A stretch of DNA of 64,000 nucleotides, from assembly GCF_004340965.1 (NCBI RefSeq), contig NZ_SLYA01000002.1:992001-1056000 (forward strand). Direction: 5' to 3'. The position numbers were made by a program, and so were the translations under genes. Under the pieces are notes generated by a model that did not search any database, was not told the DNA's origin, and was given only the letters and a program-made list of their open reading frames with translations. The stretch is from Sphingomonas sp. PP-CE-1A-559 (GTDB lineage Bacteria; Pseudomonadota; Alphaproteobacteria; Sphingomonadales; Sphingomonadaceae). Below, piece by piece: positions 34,556 to 42,566 of this stretch (the first letter of the stretch is position 1; each line of letters starts with the position of its first letter).

Positions 34556-35484
34556 CGAACAGCAATCATTTGGGAGAGCAGCGCGCGTTGCTCAACGCAT
34601 TATACCGGACGCATGTCGGGCTTGGTTCTCGCTATGCGCTGGTCGACTTTCCGGACCATGCGAACGTCGGCGACAGCGCGATCTGGCTCGGTGAACTCGC
34701 CATGCTGCGAGAGGTGACGGGGCGCGATCCGTGCTACGTTTCGACCTGGCACGACTTCGATCTCGATGCCTTTCGTAGCGCCTGCCCCAACGGCGTGCTG
34801 TTCCTGCATGGCGGCGGAAACCTCGGCGACATCTGGCCGCACCACCAGCGGTTCCGCGAGGACATCCTGGCAAGGGTCCGCGATCGACCGGTCGTTCAGC
34901 TACCGCAGTCGATCCATTTTCGCGTGCCTTCCGAGGTCGATCGGTTCGCCGCGCTCGTCGCCGACCATCCGGATTTCGTCCTGTACGTCCGCGATACGCG
35001 CAGCTTGGACTTCGCACGCAAGCATCTGACCTGCCCGGCACACCTCGCCCCGGACTCGGCGTATGCGCTCGGCGAGCAATCGCGCGAGACTGCGCAATGC
35101 GATGTGCTGATGCTGATGCGCACCGACGACGAGCGGCAAGGCTATGCGATACCGTCGGCCGATCCAGCGACCGTCGTCGACTGGCTGGAAGATGACGCCG
35201 ATCTGCCGGTCGGGGTCGGCGCCAAGGCACGCGAAGCTCAAACCGTCGCACGCGTCGACCGTGGGCTACGGTTGCTTGCACGAGGGCGGGTCATCGTGAC
35301 GGACCGGCTGCATGGTCACATCCTCGCCGACCTCCTGGGAATTCCGCACGTCGTTCTCGACAATGACTACGGCAAGATCGCCGCGTATCTCGACGCTTGG
35401 CCTGCCCCGGACGCGATCGTGACGAGAGCCTCGACGATCGGCCACGCCATGGTCCTTGCCAAGCAGCTCGTCGGCGCGCGGTGA
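34552..35484 (+). CDS. Polysaccharide pyruvyl transferase family protein
   Basis: A 310-residue member of the family that adds pyruvate ketals to glycans (WcaK, ExoV, CsaB). DFPDHANVGDSAIWLGE and LFLHGGGNLGDIWPHHQRF are the N-terminal signatures. VTDRLHGHILADLLGIPHVVLDN is the conserved C-terminal nucleotide-binding-like motif. It overlaps both neighbours by four bases. A pyruvylated, negatively charged glycan is the likely outcome if the activity holds. Some family members do other chemistry, so the donor phosphoenolpyruvate is assumed. Confidence 0.88.
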   Translation: MTNSNHLGEQRALLNALYRTHVGLGSRYALVDFPDHANVGDSAIWLGELAMLREVTGRDPCYVSTWHDFDLDAFRSACPNGVLFLHGGGNLGDIWPHHQRFREDILARVRDRPVVQLPQSIHFRVPSEVDRFAALVADHPDFVLYVRDTRSLDFARKHLTCPAHLAPDSAYALGEQSRETAQCDVLMLMRTDDERQGYAIPSADPATVVDWLEDDADLPVGVGAKAREAQTVARVDRGLRLLARGRVIVTDRLHGHILADLLGIPHVVLDNDYGKIAAYLDAWPAPDAIVTRASTIGHAMVLAKQLVGAR

Positions 35485-36404
35485 CTGCCGCCATCGACGT
35501 CAGCCTGCTCGTCTGCACGCGCAATCGCGCCGGCTCGCTGGCGGCTACGCTGGAGTCCGTGGAGCGTGCGGCGGCGTATGCCGGAAACACGACCGTGGAG
35601 GTCGTCCTGGTCGACAATGGTTCGGTCGACGACACGCCGCAGCGACTAACGGAATGGCGCTCGCGGCAGACTTTCCCGGTCCACCTCGTCCACGAACCGC
35701 GTCCCGGGCTCGCCCGCGCGCGTAACACCGGGCTTGCACGGTGCACCGGGCGCATCGTCGCGATGACGGACGACGACTGTGTCCTGCACCAAGACTATTT
35801 CGCCGCCGTCTGTGCCGCGTTCGAAAGGGCCAGCGGGCTGGCGATCATCGGCGGTCGCATCCTGCTCGGCAACCCGGCCGATTTGCCCGTCACGATCAAG
35901 CTCGAGGACCACCCGATGGTCGCACCGTCGCGCGGGTTTCCGGGCGGGTTCATCATGGGGGCAAATCTGGCGTTCACCGCGGATGTCCTGCGGTTGACGG
36001 GATGCTTCGACGAACGGTTCGGCGCCGGCGCGCCATTCGTGTCTGCCGAGGATACGGATTTCCTGTTTCGTGCAGCAGGCCTGGGCGTTGCGGTGCTCTA
36101 CGACCCGCTGATGATCGTCGATCATCATCACGGACGCCGTGACATCGAGGACGAAACCCGGTTGCTGGCAGGCTACAGCTTCGGCGACGGCGCGCTGTAC
36201 GCCAAGTATCTCGTCTCCGACCGACGCGCACTTCGCGCCATCGTCGAGGATATTCTTGCCGTTCGCTTCGACTGGACACGGCCCGTGAACACGCATGCCG
36301 GCATCAAGCGGTTCTACTGGTTCCGGCTGCGCCATAAAGCCCGGGGCTTTGCCTACTTCTGGTGGGTCGCCCTCCGGCGAAACATGTCACGTTTCATCCG
36401 ATAA
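35481..36404 (+). CDS. Glycosyltransferase family 2 (GT-A), last gene of the operon
   Basis: A 307-residue GT-A transferase. SLLVCTRNRAGSLAATLES opens the nucleotide-binding half, and VEVVLVDNGSVDDT and TDDDCV (DxD) follow. GANLAFTADVL and VSAEDTDFLFRA mark the acceptor side. The basic C-terminal tail RLRHKARGFAYFWWVALRRN may associate with the membrane. It starts at GTG overlapping the pyruvyl transferase stop. No export gene (flippase, ABC or Wzy) follows within the window, so the operon product may be small, stay inside, or use exporters elsewhere. Confidence 0.87.
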   Translation: MTAAIDVSLLVCTRNRAGSLAATLESVERAAAYAGNTTVEVVLVDNGSVDDTPQRLTEWRSRQTFPVHLVHEPRPGLARARNTGLARCTGRIVAMTDDDCVLHQDYFAAVCAAFERASGLAIIGGRILLGNPADLPVTIKLEDHPMVAPSRGFPGGFIMGANLAFTADVLRLTGCFDERFGAGAPFVSAEDTDFLFRAAGLGVAVLYDPLMIVDHHHGRRDIEDETRLLAGYSFGDGALYAKYLVSDRRALRAIVEDILAVRFDWTRPVNTHAGIKRFYWFRLRHKARGFAYFWWVALRRNMSRFIR

Positions 36405-36452
36405 ACCGCTGTACCTGCTGTTCTTTCGTCCACGATTCACCATATTCAAACC

Positions 36453-36794
36453 ATGGGCGGACGTGTGAAGCGGATGGCAGGATTGTTGGAGGCAGAGGCG
36501 CGGACGATCGCTGTTGAAGACTCCGGACGTTGCGCACTGTGCGAACGACCCTTGGGCCGAAAGGTGGAATGGCATCACCGCATTCCGAAAAGCCAGGGTG
36601 GTACGGAGGTCGTTTCGGTTCATCCGATCTGTCACCGCATCATTCACGCCAGCGTCTCGAACCAGGATCTGGCGACGACGTTCGCGGACCTTGATGTCTT
36701 GAAAGCACGTCCGGATATCAGTCGCTTCCTGCGCTGGATCGCCGACAAGCCTGCCGACTTTCACGCCCCCACTCGCCGCGCCGATATCCGCTGA
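36453..36794 (+). CDS. HNH endonuclease-domain protein
   Basis: A small protein (up to 113 residues) with a treble-clef HNH motif. CALC near 32-35 is the first zinc pair, WHHRIPKSQGGTE holds the catalytic His, and PICHRIIHA the second Cys/His pair. It lies 48 bases after the glycosyltransferase operon on the same strand but is unrelated in type. No methylase or restriction partner is visible. The start is uncertain: 36453, 36465 (GTG) and 36474 are possible and none has a strong ribosome site. DNA cleavage activity is likely but the role is unknown. Confidence 0.75.
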   Translation: MGGRVKRMAGLLEAEARTIAVEDSGRCALCERPLGRKVEWHHRIPKSQGGTEVVSVHPICHRIIHASVSNQDLATTFADLDVLKARPDISRFLRWIADKPADFHAPTRRADIR

Positions 36795-36903
36795 GTGCGC
36801 CGACCTCGACGGTAGATCGTCATCGGCAACGGTCTTTTATGTCGGCGGCACTTAACGATCGGAGGACCGTTCGTTCAGCGACCCGAACAGCAGGACGCTC
36901 TCC

Positions 36904-37779
36904 ATGACCGATGATCCGCGCACCAGCCACCCGACGAGCTTTCCCGGTGAACCGCAGCAGCCCCGCCCCGGGCTCGTCGCCAACATGAAGACCAAGCCCG
37001 ACCATGGCGAGGAGAGCTATGTCGGCAAGGGGCTTCTCAAGGGTAAGGTCGCGCTCATCACCGGCGGTGATTCCGGCATCGGCAAGGCGGTGGCTATCGC
37101 CTATGCACGTGAAGGCGCGGACGTCGCGATCTCGTACCTCGCCGTCGAGCAGGTGGATGCCGACGATACTCGCGCCTGGGTGGAAAAGGCTGGACAGCGA
37201 TGCGTCTTGCTGCCGGGCGACATTCGCGACCGGGATCACTGCGTCACGCTGGTCGAGCGCACCGTCAGCGACCTTGGCGGGATCGATATATTGGTCAACA
37301 ACGCCGCAGCGCAGACGATGAACGAGGATCTGGACAGCATCGACGATGACGAGATGCAAGGCGCGTTCGCGGCCAACGTGTTCGCGATGATCCGTCTGGC
37401 GAAGGCTGCGGCGCCGCATATGAAGCCGGGTTCGGCGATCGTGAACACGACCAGCGAGCAGGCCAAGGTCGCGACCAAGAGCATGATCGTCTACGCCGCG
37501 ACCAAGGGCGCGATCTCCAGCCTGACGGTCGGGCTTTCAAACCTGCTTGTCGCGAAGGGCATCCGCGTCAACGCCGTGGCGCCGGGCCCGATCTGGACGC
37601 CGATCCAGCCCATCGCGAAGTCGCTGGAGGAACTAGAAAAACTCGGCCGGGATACGCCGCTCGGTCGCGCAGGACAGCCGGCCGAACTTGCTCCGGCGTA
37701 TGTCCTTCTCGCGTCGTCGGAGGGGAGCTACATGACCGGTGCAGTGATCGCAGTCACCGGTGGTGTGCCGATCAACTGA
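36904..37779 (+). CDS. SDR-family oxidoreductase, general-stress type (YghA/YhdF-like)
   Basis: A 291-residue short-chain dehydrogenase with the long N-terminal extension typical of the YghA/general stress protein 39 group (PGLVANMKTKPDHGEESY). Cofactor motif TGGDSGIGKAVA, NNAAAQ, catalytic Ser in NTTSEQAK and YAATKGA follow. It is closed by SYMTGAVIAVTGG. Members of this group are often induced by stress. It stands alone and is followed by a strong hairpin terminator. Natural substrate unknown. Confidence 0.88.
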   Translation: MTDDPRTSHPTSFPGEPQQPRPGLVANMKTKPDHGEESYVGKGLLKGKVALITGGDSGIGKAVAIAYAREGADVAISYLAVEQVDADDTRAWVEKAGQRCVLLPGDIRDRDHCVTLVERTVSDLGGIDILVNNAAAQTMNEDLDSIDDDEMQGAFAANVFAMIRLAKAAAPHMKPGSAIVNTTSEQAKVATKSMIVYAATKGAISSLTVGLSNLLVAKGIRVNAVAPGPIWTPIQPIAKSLEELEKLGRDTPLGRAGQPAELAPAYVLLASSEGSYMTGAVIAVTGGVPIN

Positions 37780-37786
37780 CGAACAA

Positions 37787-37806
37787 ACGGGCGCTTCGGC
37801 GCCCGT
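37787..37806. terminator. Bidirectional hairpin terminator
   Basis: ACGGGCGC, the tetraloop TTCG, then GCGCCCGT: a perfect 8-bp stem with a very stable loop. It lies between the convergent stops of the SDR (37779) and the CrtG-like gene (37818). Short A and T runs flank it on both sides, so it may work for both transcripts. Confidence 0.75.
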
Positions 37807-37817
37807 TCATCGTCGGC

Positions 37818-38579
37818 CTAAGAGTTCGCCACTTCAACGCGCCGCGCCGCGCGCGCATGCTCTTTCGTGAAATCGCCGACACCGCGGTCGGTGTGGCACA
37901 ACCGGTCCCAATGGCGGAAATACAGGCCATAGTTGCAGCCATAGAGTTCGTGGTGCCGCTGGTGGTGGCTGGCCGTGATCAGCCACCCGCCCAAGGGCCC
38001 CGACCACATGAAACGCGGGAAGATCTCCCATCCCATGTGGTTCGTGACTCCCATCACCGTCATGATCGTCAGCACGATGCCTAGACCGGCGATATGGATC
38101 GGAACGAAGAACACCAGCAGCGGAATGACCACCGCGCCGGTAAGCGCCTCGATCGGGTGAAACGCCATCGCGGCCCAGGCCGTCGGCGGGCGGCTGGCAT
38201 GGTGCAGCGCGTGCGCCAGCTTGAACGGTTTCGGACGATGCATCCAGCGGTGCGTCCAGTAGAACCAGGCATCGTGCAGCAGCAGATACAGGAACACCGA
38301 AACCGGCAGGTACCAGAGCGGATGGGCGTGGATATCGGAATATACCTGCGTCCAGCCATGATGCTGCCATCCCCACGCGACGACGCCGGCCGGGATCCCG
38401 TAGAGCGCTGCGGACGCTAGGCTCCAGATGATCTCGCGACGGACCTGCGGGTCGAGCCCGAGGTAGAGCCCCGGATGTTTGCGTACCGTGATCCAGGCGA
38501 ACGCGCCCGACACGAGGAGATAGCGAACGCCGACGATGACGGTCATCGCGACGGCGGAAAGGATGATGGCGAGCGTCAT
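37818..38579 (-). CDS. Sterol desaturase/fatty acid hydroxylase-type protein, candidate carotenoid 2,2'-hydroxylase (CrtG-like)
   Basis: A 253-residue integral-membrane di-iron hydroxylase. Four to five hydrophobic segments surround the His clusters: HDAWFYWTHRWMH, HALHH, and HHQRHHE near the C-terminus, with WEIFPRF between. Its start overlaps the crtW stop (ATGA), so it belongs to the crtZ-crtW operon. In Sphingomonas and Brevundimonas, CrtG of this superfamily adds 2- and 2'-hydroxyls to the ionone rings, giving nostoxanthin-type pigments. The operon context makes that the best guess; other lipid hydroxylations are possible. Confidence 0.75.
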   Translation of the reverse strand: MTLAIILSAVAMTVIVGVRYLLVSGAFAWITVRKHPGLYLGLDPQVRREIIWSLASAALYGIPAGVVAWGWQHHGWTQVYSDIHAHPLWYLPVSVFLYLLLHDAWFYWTHRWMHRPKPFKLAHALHHASRPPTAWAAMAFHPIEALTGAVVIPLLVFFVPIHIAGLGIVLTIMTVMGVTNHMGWEIFPRFMWSGPLGGWLITASHHQRHHELYGCNYGLYFRHWDRLCHTDRGVGDFTKEHARAARRVEVANS

Positions 38580-39358
38580 GCTTGGTCCTCGACGACTCTG
38601 CGATCGGCGGCTCGCCCGGCAAGAGCGCGGCGCCGCGAGGGAAGCCCCCACCACGGCGTTCCCGGCGAGAGATGGTGCTCGTGATGATAGCCGCCGAAGT
38701 GGAAGCAGGTCAGCAGCGATACTATCGGGCCCACGTCGATACTGTGCGCGCGGTGGGAGTCCGCGAAGGGAGTCTCGCGTTCCCGGTGCGGCAGCCACGT
38801 CCCGAACACGAACAACTGCGCCACCGCACCCAGGGCTGGCAATGCCCAGAAGATGACGATGTTGCCGAGCGGTGCCCCGAGCAGCAGCGTGTAGATCAGC
38901 GCCACCACGGTTATCCGGATAATCTGCCCGTGGGAATAATAGGTCTTGAAGAACTGCAGGAACCAGCCACCGAGACTTGGGTCGCCGCCGTGAAAATCAG
39001 GGTCCCCCGCTCTTCCTGTTTCCTTGTGATGCAGATGATGCTGCGGCAACAGTGATGCGTAAGACAGGCAGGCGTAGAGCGAAAGACAGGTCGCACCGAT
39101 CGCCCAGTTCAACCGTGGTCGGTCGGGCGCCAGCGCGCCGTGCATTGAGTCATGCGCGACGATGAACAATCCGGTACTTAGCCAAGTCTGTACGATGACC
39201 ATCACGATGGCCACCGGAGTTGTGTCCAGGCTCCAACGCCAGAAAAAGATGCCGATTATGTGGATCGCCAGCCACGCCACGACGATCGCCGCGGACAGCG
39301 ACACGCCGACACGGGTCTGATGCCGCAGGGCCTCCGATTGGCGAACCGTTCCGCTCAC
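38576..39358 (-). CDS. crtW: Beta-carotene 4-ketolase
   Basis: A 260-residue membrane di-iron oxygenase that adds keto groups to carotenoid rings. The His motifs match CrtW: FIVAHDSMHGALAP, LPQHHLHHKETGRAGDPDF, FGTWLPHRE and FHFGGYHHEHHLSPGTPWW. It lies between crtZ and the CrtG-like gene, overlapping both by four bases. Together they would give astaxanthin-like keto-hydroxy carotenoids. The genes for making the carotene itself (crtE, B, I, Y) are not in the window. Confidence 0.9.
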   Translation of the reverse strand: MSGTVRQSEALRHQTRVGVSLSAAIVVAWLAIHIIGIFFWRWSLDTTPVAIVMVIVQTWLSTGLFIVAHDSMHGALAPDRPRLNWAIGATCLSLYACLSYASLLPQHHLHHKETGRAGDPDFHGGDPSLGGWFLQFFKTYYSHGQIIRITVVALIYTLLLGAPLGNIVIFWALPALGAVAQLFVFGTWLPHRERETPFADSHRAHSIDVGPIVSLLTCFHFGGYHHEHHLSPGTPWWGLPSRRRALAGRAADRRVVEDQA

Positions 39359-39939
39359 TTCTTTGCATCTGCCGAGACGAGGTTTCCAGCTTTGTCAGGA
39401 CGTACCGCTCGTCGCTGCGGATCGGCGTTCGCGCGTAGCTGTGCCTTCAGCACCGCAGGCTTCCGCGCGAACAAGAATCCGTGGCTGACGGTACCGTCCT
39501 TGCCCTCTACCGCATGGTGCAGGCGATGTGCCTGCAGCAGGCGCTTGAAATACCCTTGCTTGGGCACCCAGCGGAAGCCGCCGCGCTGATGCACCAGCAT
39601 GTCGTGCACGAAAGCATAAATGCCGCCGTACACGGTGATGCCGAGCGCCGCCCACCACAACGGCTCCCACCAGAGCCCGACGACGAACAACACGATCGGC
39701 ACGATCGCGAAGACGATTGCATACAGGTCGTTCTTTTCGAACCAACCGTCATGATCTTCGTGATGCGACTTGTGCCAGCCCCAGCCCCAGCCGTGCATGA
39801 CATAGCGATGCGCTGCCCACGCGAAGCACTCCATGAACAACACCATGAAGACGACGATCGCGAGTTTCTCGAACCAGGTCACTTTGCGCGATCGCACGAA
39901 TTGACGGTGGACGGGTGCAGCGAATTCAGCATGATGCAC
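39355..39939 (-). CDS. crtZ: Beta-carotene 3-hydroxylase
   Basis: A membrane di-iron hydroxylase of up to 194 residues that makes zeaxanthin from beta-carotene. Diagnostic motifs are AAHRYVMHGWGWGWHKSHH, FVHDMLVHQR and HRLHHAVEGKDGTVSHGFL. The start is uncertain: GTG at 39939 gives about 20 more N-terminal residues than usual, and no clear ribosome site is seen; GTG at 39897 is an alternative. First gene of the crtZ-crtW-crtG-like operon. Confidence 0.9.
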   Translation of the reverse strand: MHHAEFAAPVHRQFVRSRKVTWFEKLAIVVFMVLFMECFAWAAHRYVMHGWGWGWHKSHHEDHDGWFEKNDLYAIVFAIVPIVLFVVGLWWEPLWWAALGITVYGGIYAFVHDMLVHQRGGFRWVPKQGYFKRLLQAHRLHHAVEGKDGTVSHGFLFARKPAVLKAQLRANADPQRRAVRPDKAGNLVSADAKK

Positions 39940-40118
39940 ACATAACCGTTACCCGCCGGCTATGCGAGGGCGCTCCGCGACAAAATATCCCGAGCCGGTA
40001 GCGTCGAAGCCATTCTCTGCTCCGGACCACGTCGTCTTTGAACCGCGTGATGTCCATGTAATGTGGTCGAAATCGACCTGTCCGGGCACCGCAAGGTGGC
40101 ACGCTGCGTTCGACCGGT

Positions 40119-41045
40119 ATGACTGCCCTGTTGTTCCGCGCCGACCACCGAGAGACTCCCTCCTGGGTCTTGATCGGGGCCATGTTGATGAGCTTCCTCG
40201 TCGCCCAATATCATCACCGCTTCACCGCGGATCCGATCCGAGCGGCTCCCGCGATGGCAGCGGTGACGGCACTCGCCCTCGCACTCGCGATCGGCAAGTA
40301 CACCGCGCGGCCGCGTCTCGTCGCCGGCGCGCGAGCGTTTCTCCAAATGACGCTGTTCACGGTGCTAGGCGTCGTTCTGGCGTATGCCCTGGCAGCAAAT
40401 GCAGGACGGTTGTGGGATGCTCGCCTAGCCGCCGCCGATCGCGCGATCGGTTTCAACTGGCCAGTCGTGTTGGCGTTGCTCGACAAGTCCCCTCCTTTGA
40501 TTTGGCTGCTTGGACTGGCGTATCATAGCCTCACCTTGCAGATGATCGTCGTCATCGTAGCGTTGAGCGGCATGGGGAAATTCGACACGCTGAGGACGAT
40601 GGTCTGTGCCGCGATCCTGTCCGGTTTCGTCACGATCCTGATTTCGGGGCTCACTCCGGCGATGGGCAATCTGTTCGATCCATCGCGCTACGGGCATCTC
40701 TGGCCATCCATAGCTTGGCTTGAACAGGAGCTGATATCCGGGCTTCGAGATGGATCGCTACGCGTGCTCGATCTCACCATGCTCATGGGAATCGTCAGCT
40801 TTCCCAGTTTCCATGCGACGCTCGCCGCCATCTTCATATGGGCGTTCGGCGCGATGCCGCGTGTTGCCCTGCCGGGCCGGGCGTGGGCGATATTGACGAT
40901 CATCGCGACGCCGGTCTTCGGCGGGCACTACGGGGTCGACGTCATCATGGGGCTGTTTCTCGCACCGCCTGCCATCATTGCAAGCCGCCACATCACGCGG
41001 CGCAGGCGGGCTCCCCATCTGATGAACTCAGCCCTGCCGGCATAG
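40119..41045 (+). CDS. PAP2-superfamily membrane protein
   Basis: A 308-residue protein with about six to eight membrane helices. FPSFHATLA near 233 and PVFGGHYGVDVIMG near 268 are the second and third phosphatase motifs of the PAP2 superfamily, in the form used by inositol phosphorylceramide synthase-like and lipid phosphatase proteins. It lies between crtZ and the CrtX-like gene on the opposite strand, and its end overlaps the latter's end by 53 bases. It may act on a lipid phosphate. Whether it uses the inositol made by the operon at 23286 is only a speculation. Confidence 0.8.
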   Translation: MTALLFRADHRETPSWVLIGAMLMSFLVAQYHHRFTADPIRAAPAMAAVTALALALAIGKYTARPRLVAGARAFLQMTLFTVLGVVLAYALAANAGRLWDARLAAADRAIGFNWPVVLALLDKSPPLIWLLGLAYHSLTLQMIVVIVALSGMGKFDTLRTMVCAAILSGFVTILISGLTPAMGNLFDPSRYGHLWPSIAWLEQELISGLRDGSLRVLDLTMLMGIVSFPSFHATLAAIFIWAFGAMPRVALPGRAWAILTIIATPVFGGHYGVDVIMGLFLAPPAIIASRHITRRRRAPHLMNSALPA

Positions 41046-42381
41046 CGTCGACATCGTCGAAGAGGGCCGAATCGACCAGCGCCGCCGCCTCGGCAGCGCC
41101 CCCGGCCCCCGCAATTTCAGCGGCGAGCAAATTTGCCGCGTGGCGGTACGACGGATCCGACAGCACGAGCCGCAACGCCGCTTCGAGGCCGCCCTTGTCT
41201 GCTTCGGCGGGCGATACGATACGAGCCGCCCCGATCCGCTTCAGTCGCGCGGCCGTAGCGGGTTGTTCGAATGCCAGCGGTACCGCAACGATTGGAACGC
41301 CGGCGGCCAGTGCGTCCAGCACCGTGTTGAACCCGCCGTGCAAAATCGCCGCCGAACATTTTGGCAGGATGCGGGTCTGAGACCAGAATGCCCGCACCAG
41401 CGGCCTCCCGGGTAGCGAAGTGACTTCGGCCTCGCTCAGCCCGCCACCATGCGCGACCACCGCACGAGCGCCGACCGCGGCACAGGCAGCCGTCATCGCG
41501 GCGAACAACGATCGGCGCGCGCCCTGCAAAGACCCAAGCGAACAGAATATGAGGGGTCGGCCGTCGTCTTCCGGAAGATCGACGTAAGCTTCGTCCAGCC
41601 GCCACGGCGCGCCGTATCGGAAGCTCTGTGGCAATGCCGCGCGGGGGAAATCCAGACCTGCCGGGCATTGTGCGACGTGCAGGCGGTCCGACCATTGTTG
41701 CCTAGGGTCGGGGTCAAGCTTCCACCGGCGCGCATAGGACGACACGACTTTCGCGATCGGCCGCATCAGCAGGTCGCTGACGGCGTACCCACCATTGTTG
41801 CGACGAAGGCCTGCCGCAGTGGGACGATATTCCCACCCGAGAAACGGTGGCGGCACCATCGGCTCTCGGAGCAAGGGCAAGCCGGTGACGGCAGTCACGA
41901 ACGGCAGCCGGAGATGTCGTGCCACCAGCGCACCGGCCGGCTCGACGGAGTCGGCGAGTACCGCATCCACCTCGAGCCTCGACAGTGCCGCCGGAAGAGC
42001 CTCCAATAGCAGCTCCGTCATGGACGCCGTGCCGCGGATCATCCTGGTCAGTCCGACAGGGCCCGATGGCTGCGCCAGCTTCCGGTAATATGCCGCCAAC
42101 AAGCCTTGGCAGTCCGACGGGTGGTCAAGCGCCGCAAAACCGACACTGCCGTTGGGCACTAGCGAGACGACGTCGGCGAGATGGACTATCGTGACTCTAC
42201 GCCCTGCTTCGACGAGCGATGTTCCCAATGCCACCAGCGGATTGATATGCCCGGCCGTTGGCGGCGCGATGATGGCGATATGCCGCCGATTGACCGTCAA
42301 TGCCGTGGAGCTTTCCGTCGCCGTCTCGTTTGACCGCTTACTATCAGCATGCAGGCGACCAGCGATAGCTCGATTATGCAA
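40993..42381 (-). CDS. crtX: GT1-family glycosyltransferase, zeaxanthin glucosyltransferase-like
   Basis: Up to 462 residues. A GT-B transferase of the UDP-glucosyltransferase type. IAIIAPPTAGHINPLVALG is the N-terminal motif, and ILPKCSAAILHGGFNTVLDALAAGVPIVAVPLAFEQP is the donor-binding signature in two parts. CrtX glucosylates carotenoid hydroxyls, and crtZ/crtW are next door on the same strand. The start is unclear: TTG at 42381 gives 30 unusual residues, and a TTG near 42300 with GGAAAG upstream is possible. It overlaps the PAP2 gene tail to tail. Confidence 0.75.
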   Translation of the reverse strand: MHNRAIAGRLHADSKRSNETATESSTALTVNRRHIAIIAPPTAGHINPLVALGTSLVEAGRRVTIVHLADVVSLVPNGSVGFAALDHPSDCQGLLAAYYRKLAQPSGPVGLTRMIRGTASMTELLLEALPAALSRLEVDAVLADSVEPAGALVARHLRLPFVTAVTGLPLLREPMVPPPFLGWEYRPTAAGLRRNNGGYAVSDLLMRPIAKVVSSYARRWKLDPDPRQQWSDRLHVAQCPAGLDFPRAALPQSFRYGAPWRLDEAYVDLPEDDGRPLIFCSLGSLQGARRSLFAAMTAACAAVGARAVVAHGGGLSEAEVTSLPGRPLVRAFWSQTRILPKCSAAILHGGFNTVLDALAAGVPIVAVPLAFEQPATAARLKRIGAARIVSPAEADKGGLEAALRLVLSDPSYRHAANLLAAEIAGAGGAAEAAALVDSALFDDVDAMPAGLSSSDGEPACAA

Positions 42382-42566
42382 GGTAACCCACTACGCTGGC
42401 TCCATTGATCGTAGTCAATGCGTGTTCAAATACAGGCGTTCTGACACTCGTCCCAGAACTCGCGTGCTGATCTGGCCTCACCAAATTCTGACCTTTGGAC
42501 TGCTAACCAAGCGGCGAGGTTCGTCGATCCGCCCCTCGGCGCGTGGTAGCTCTATTGGCGTCGGCC

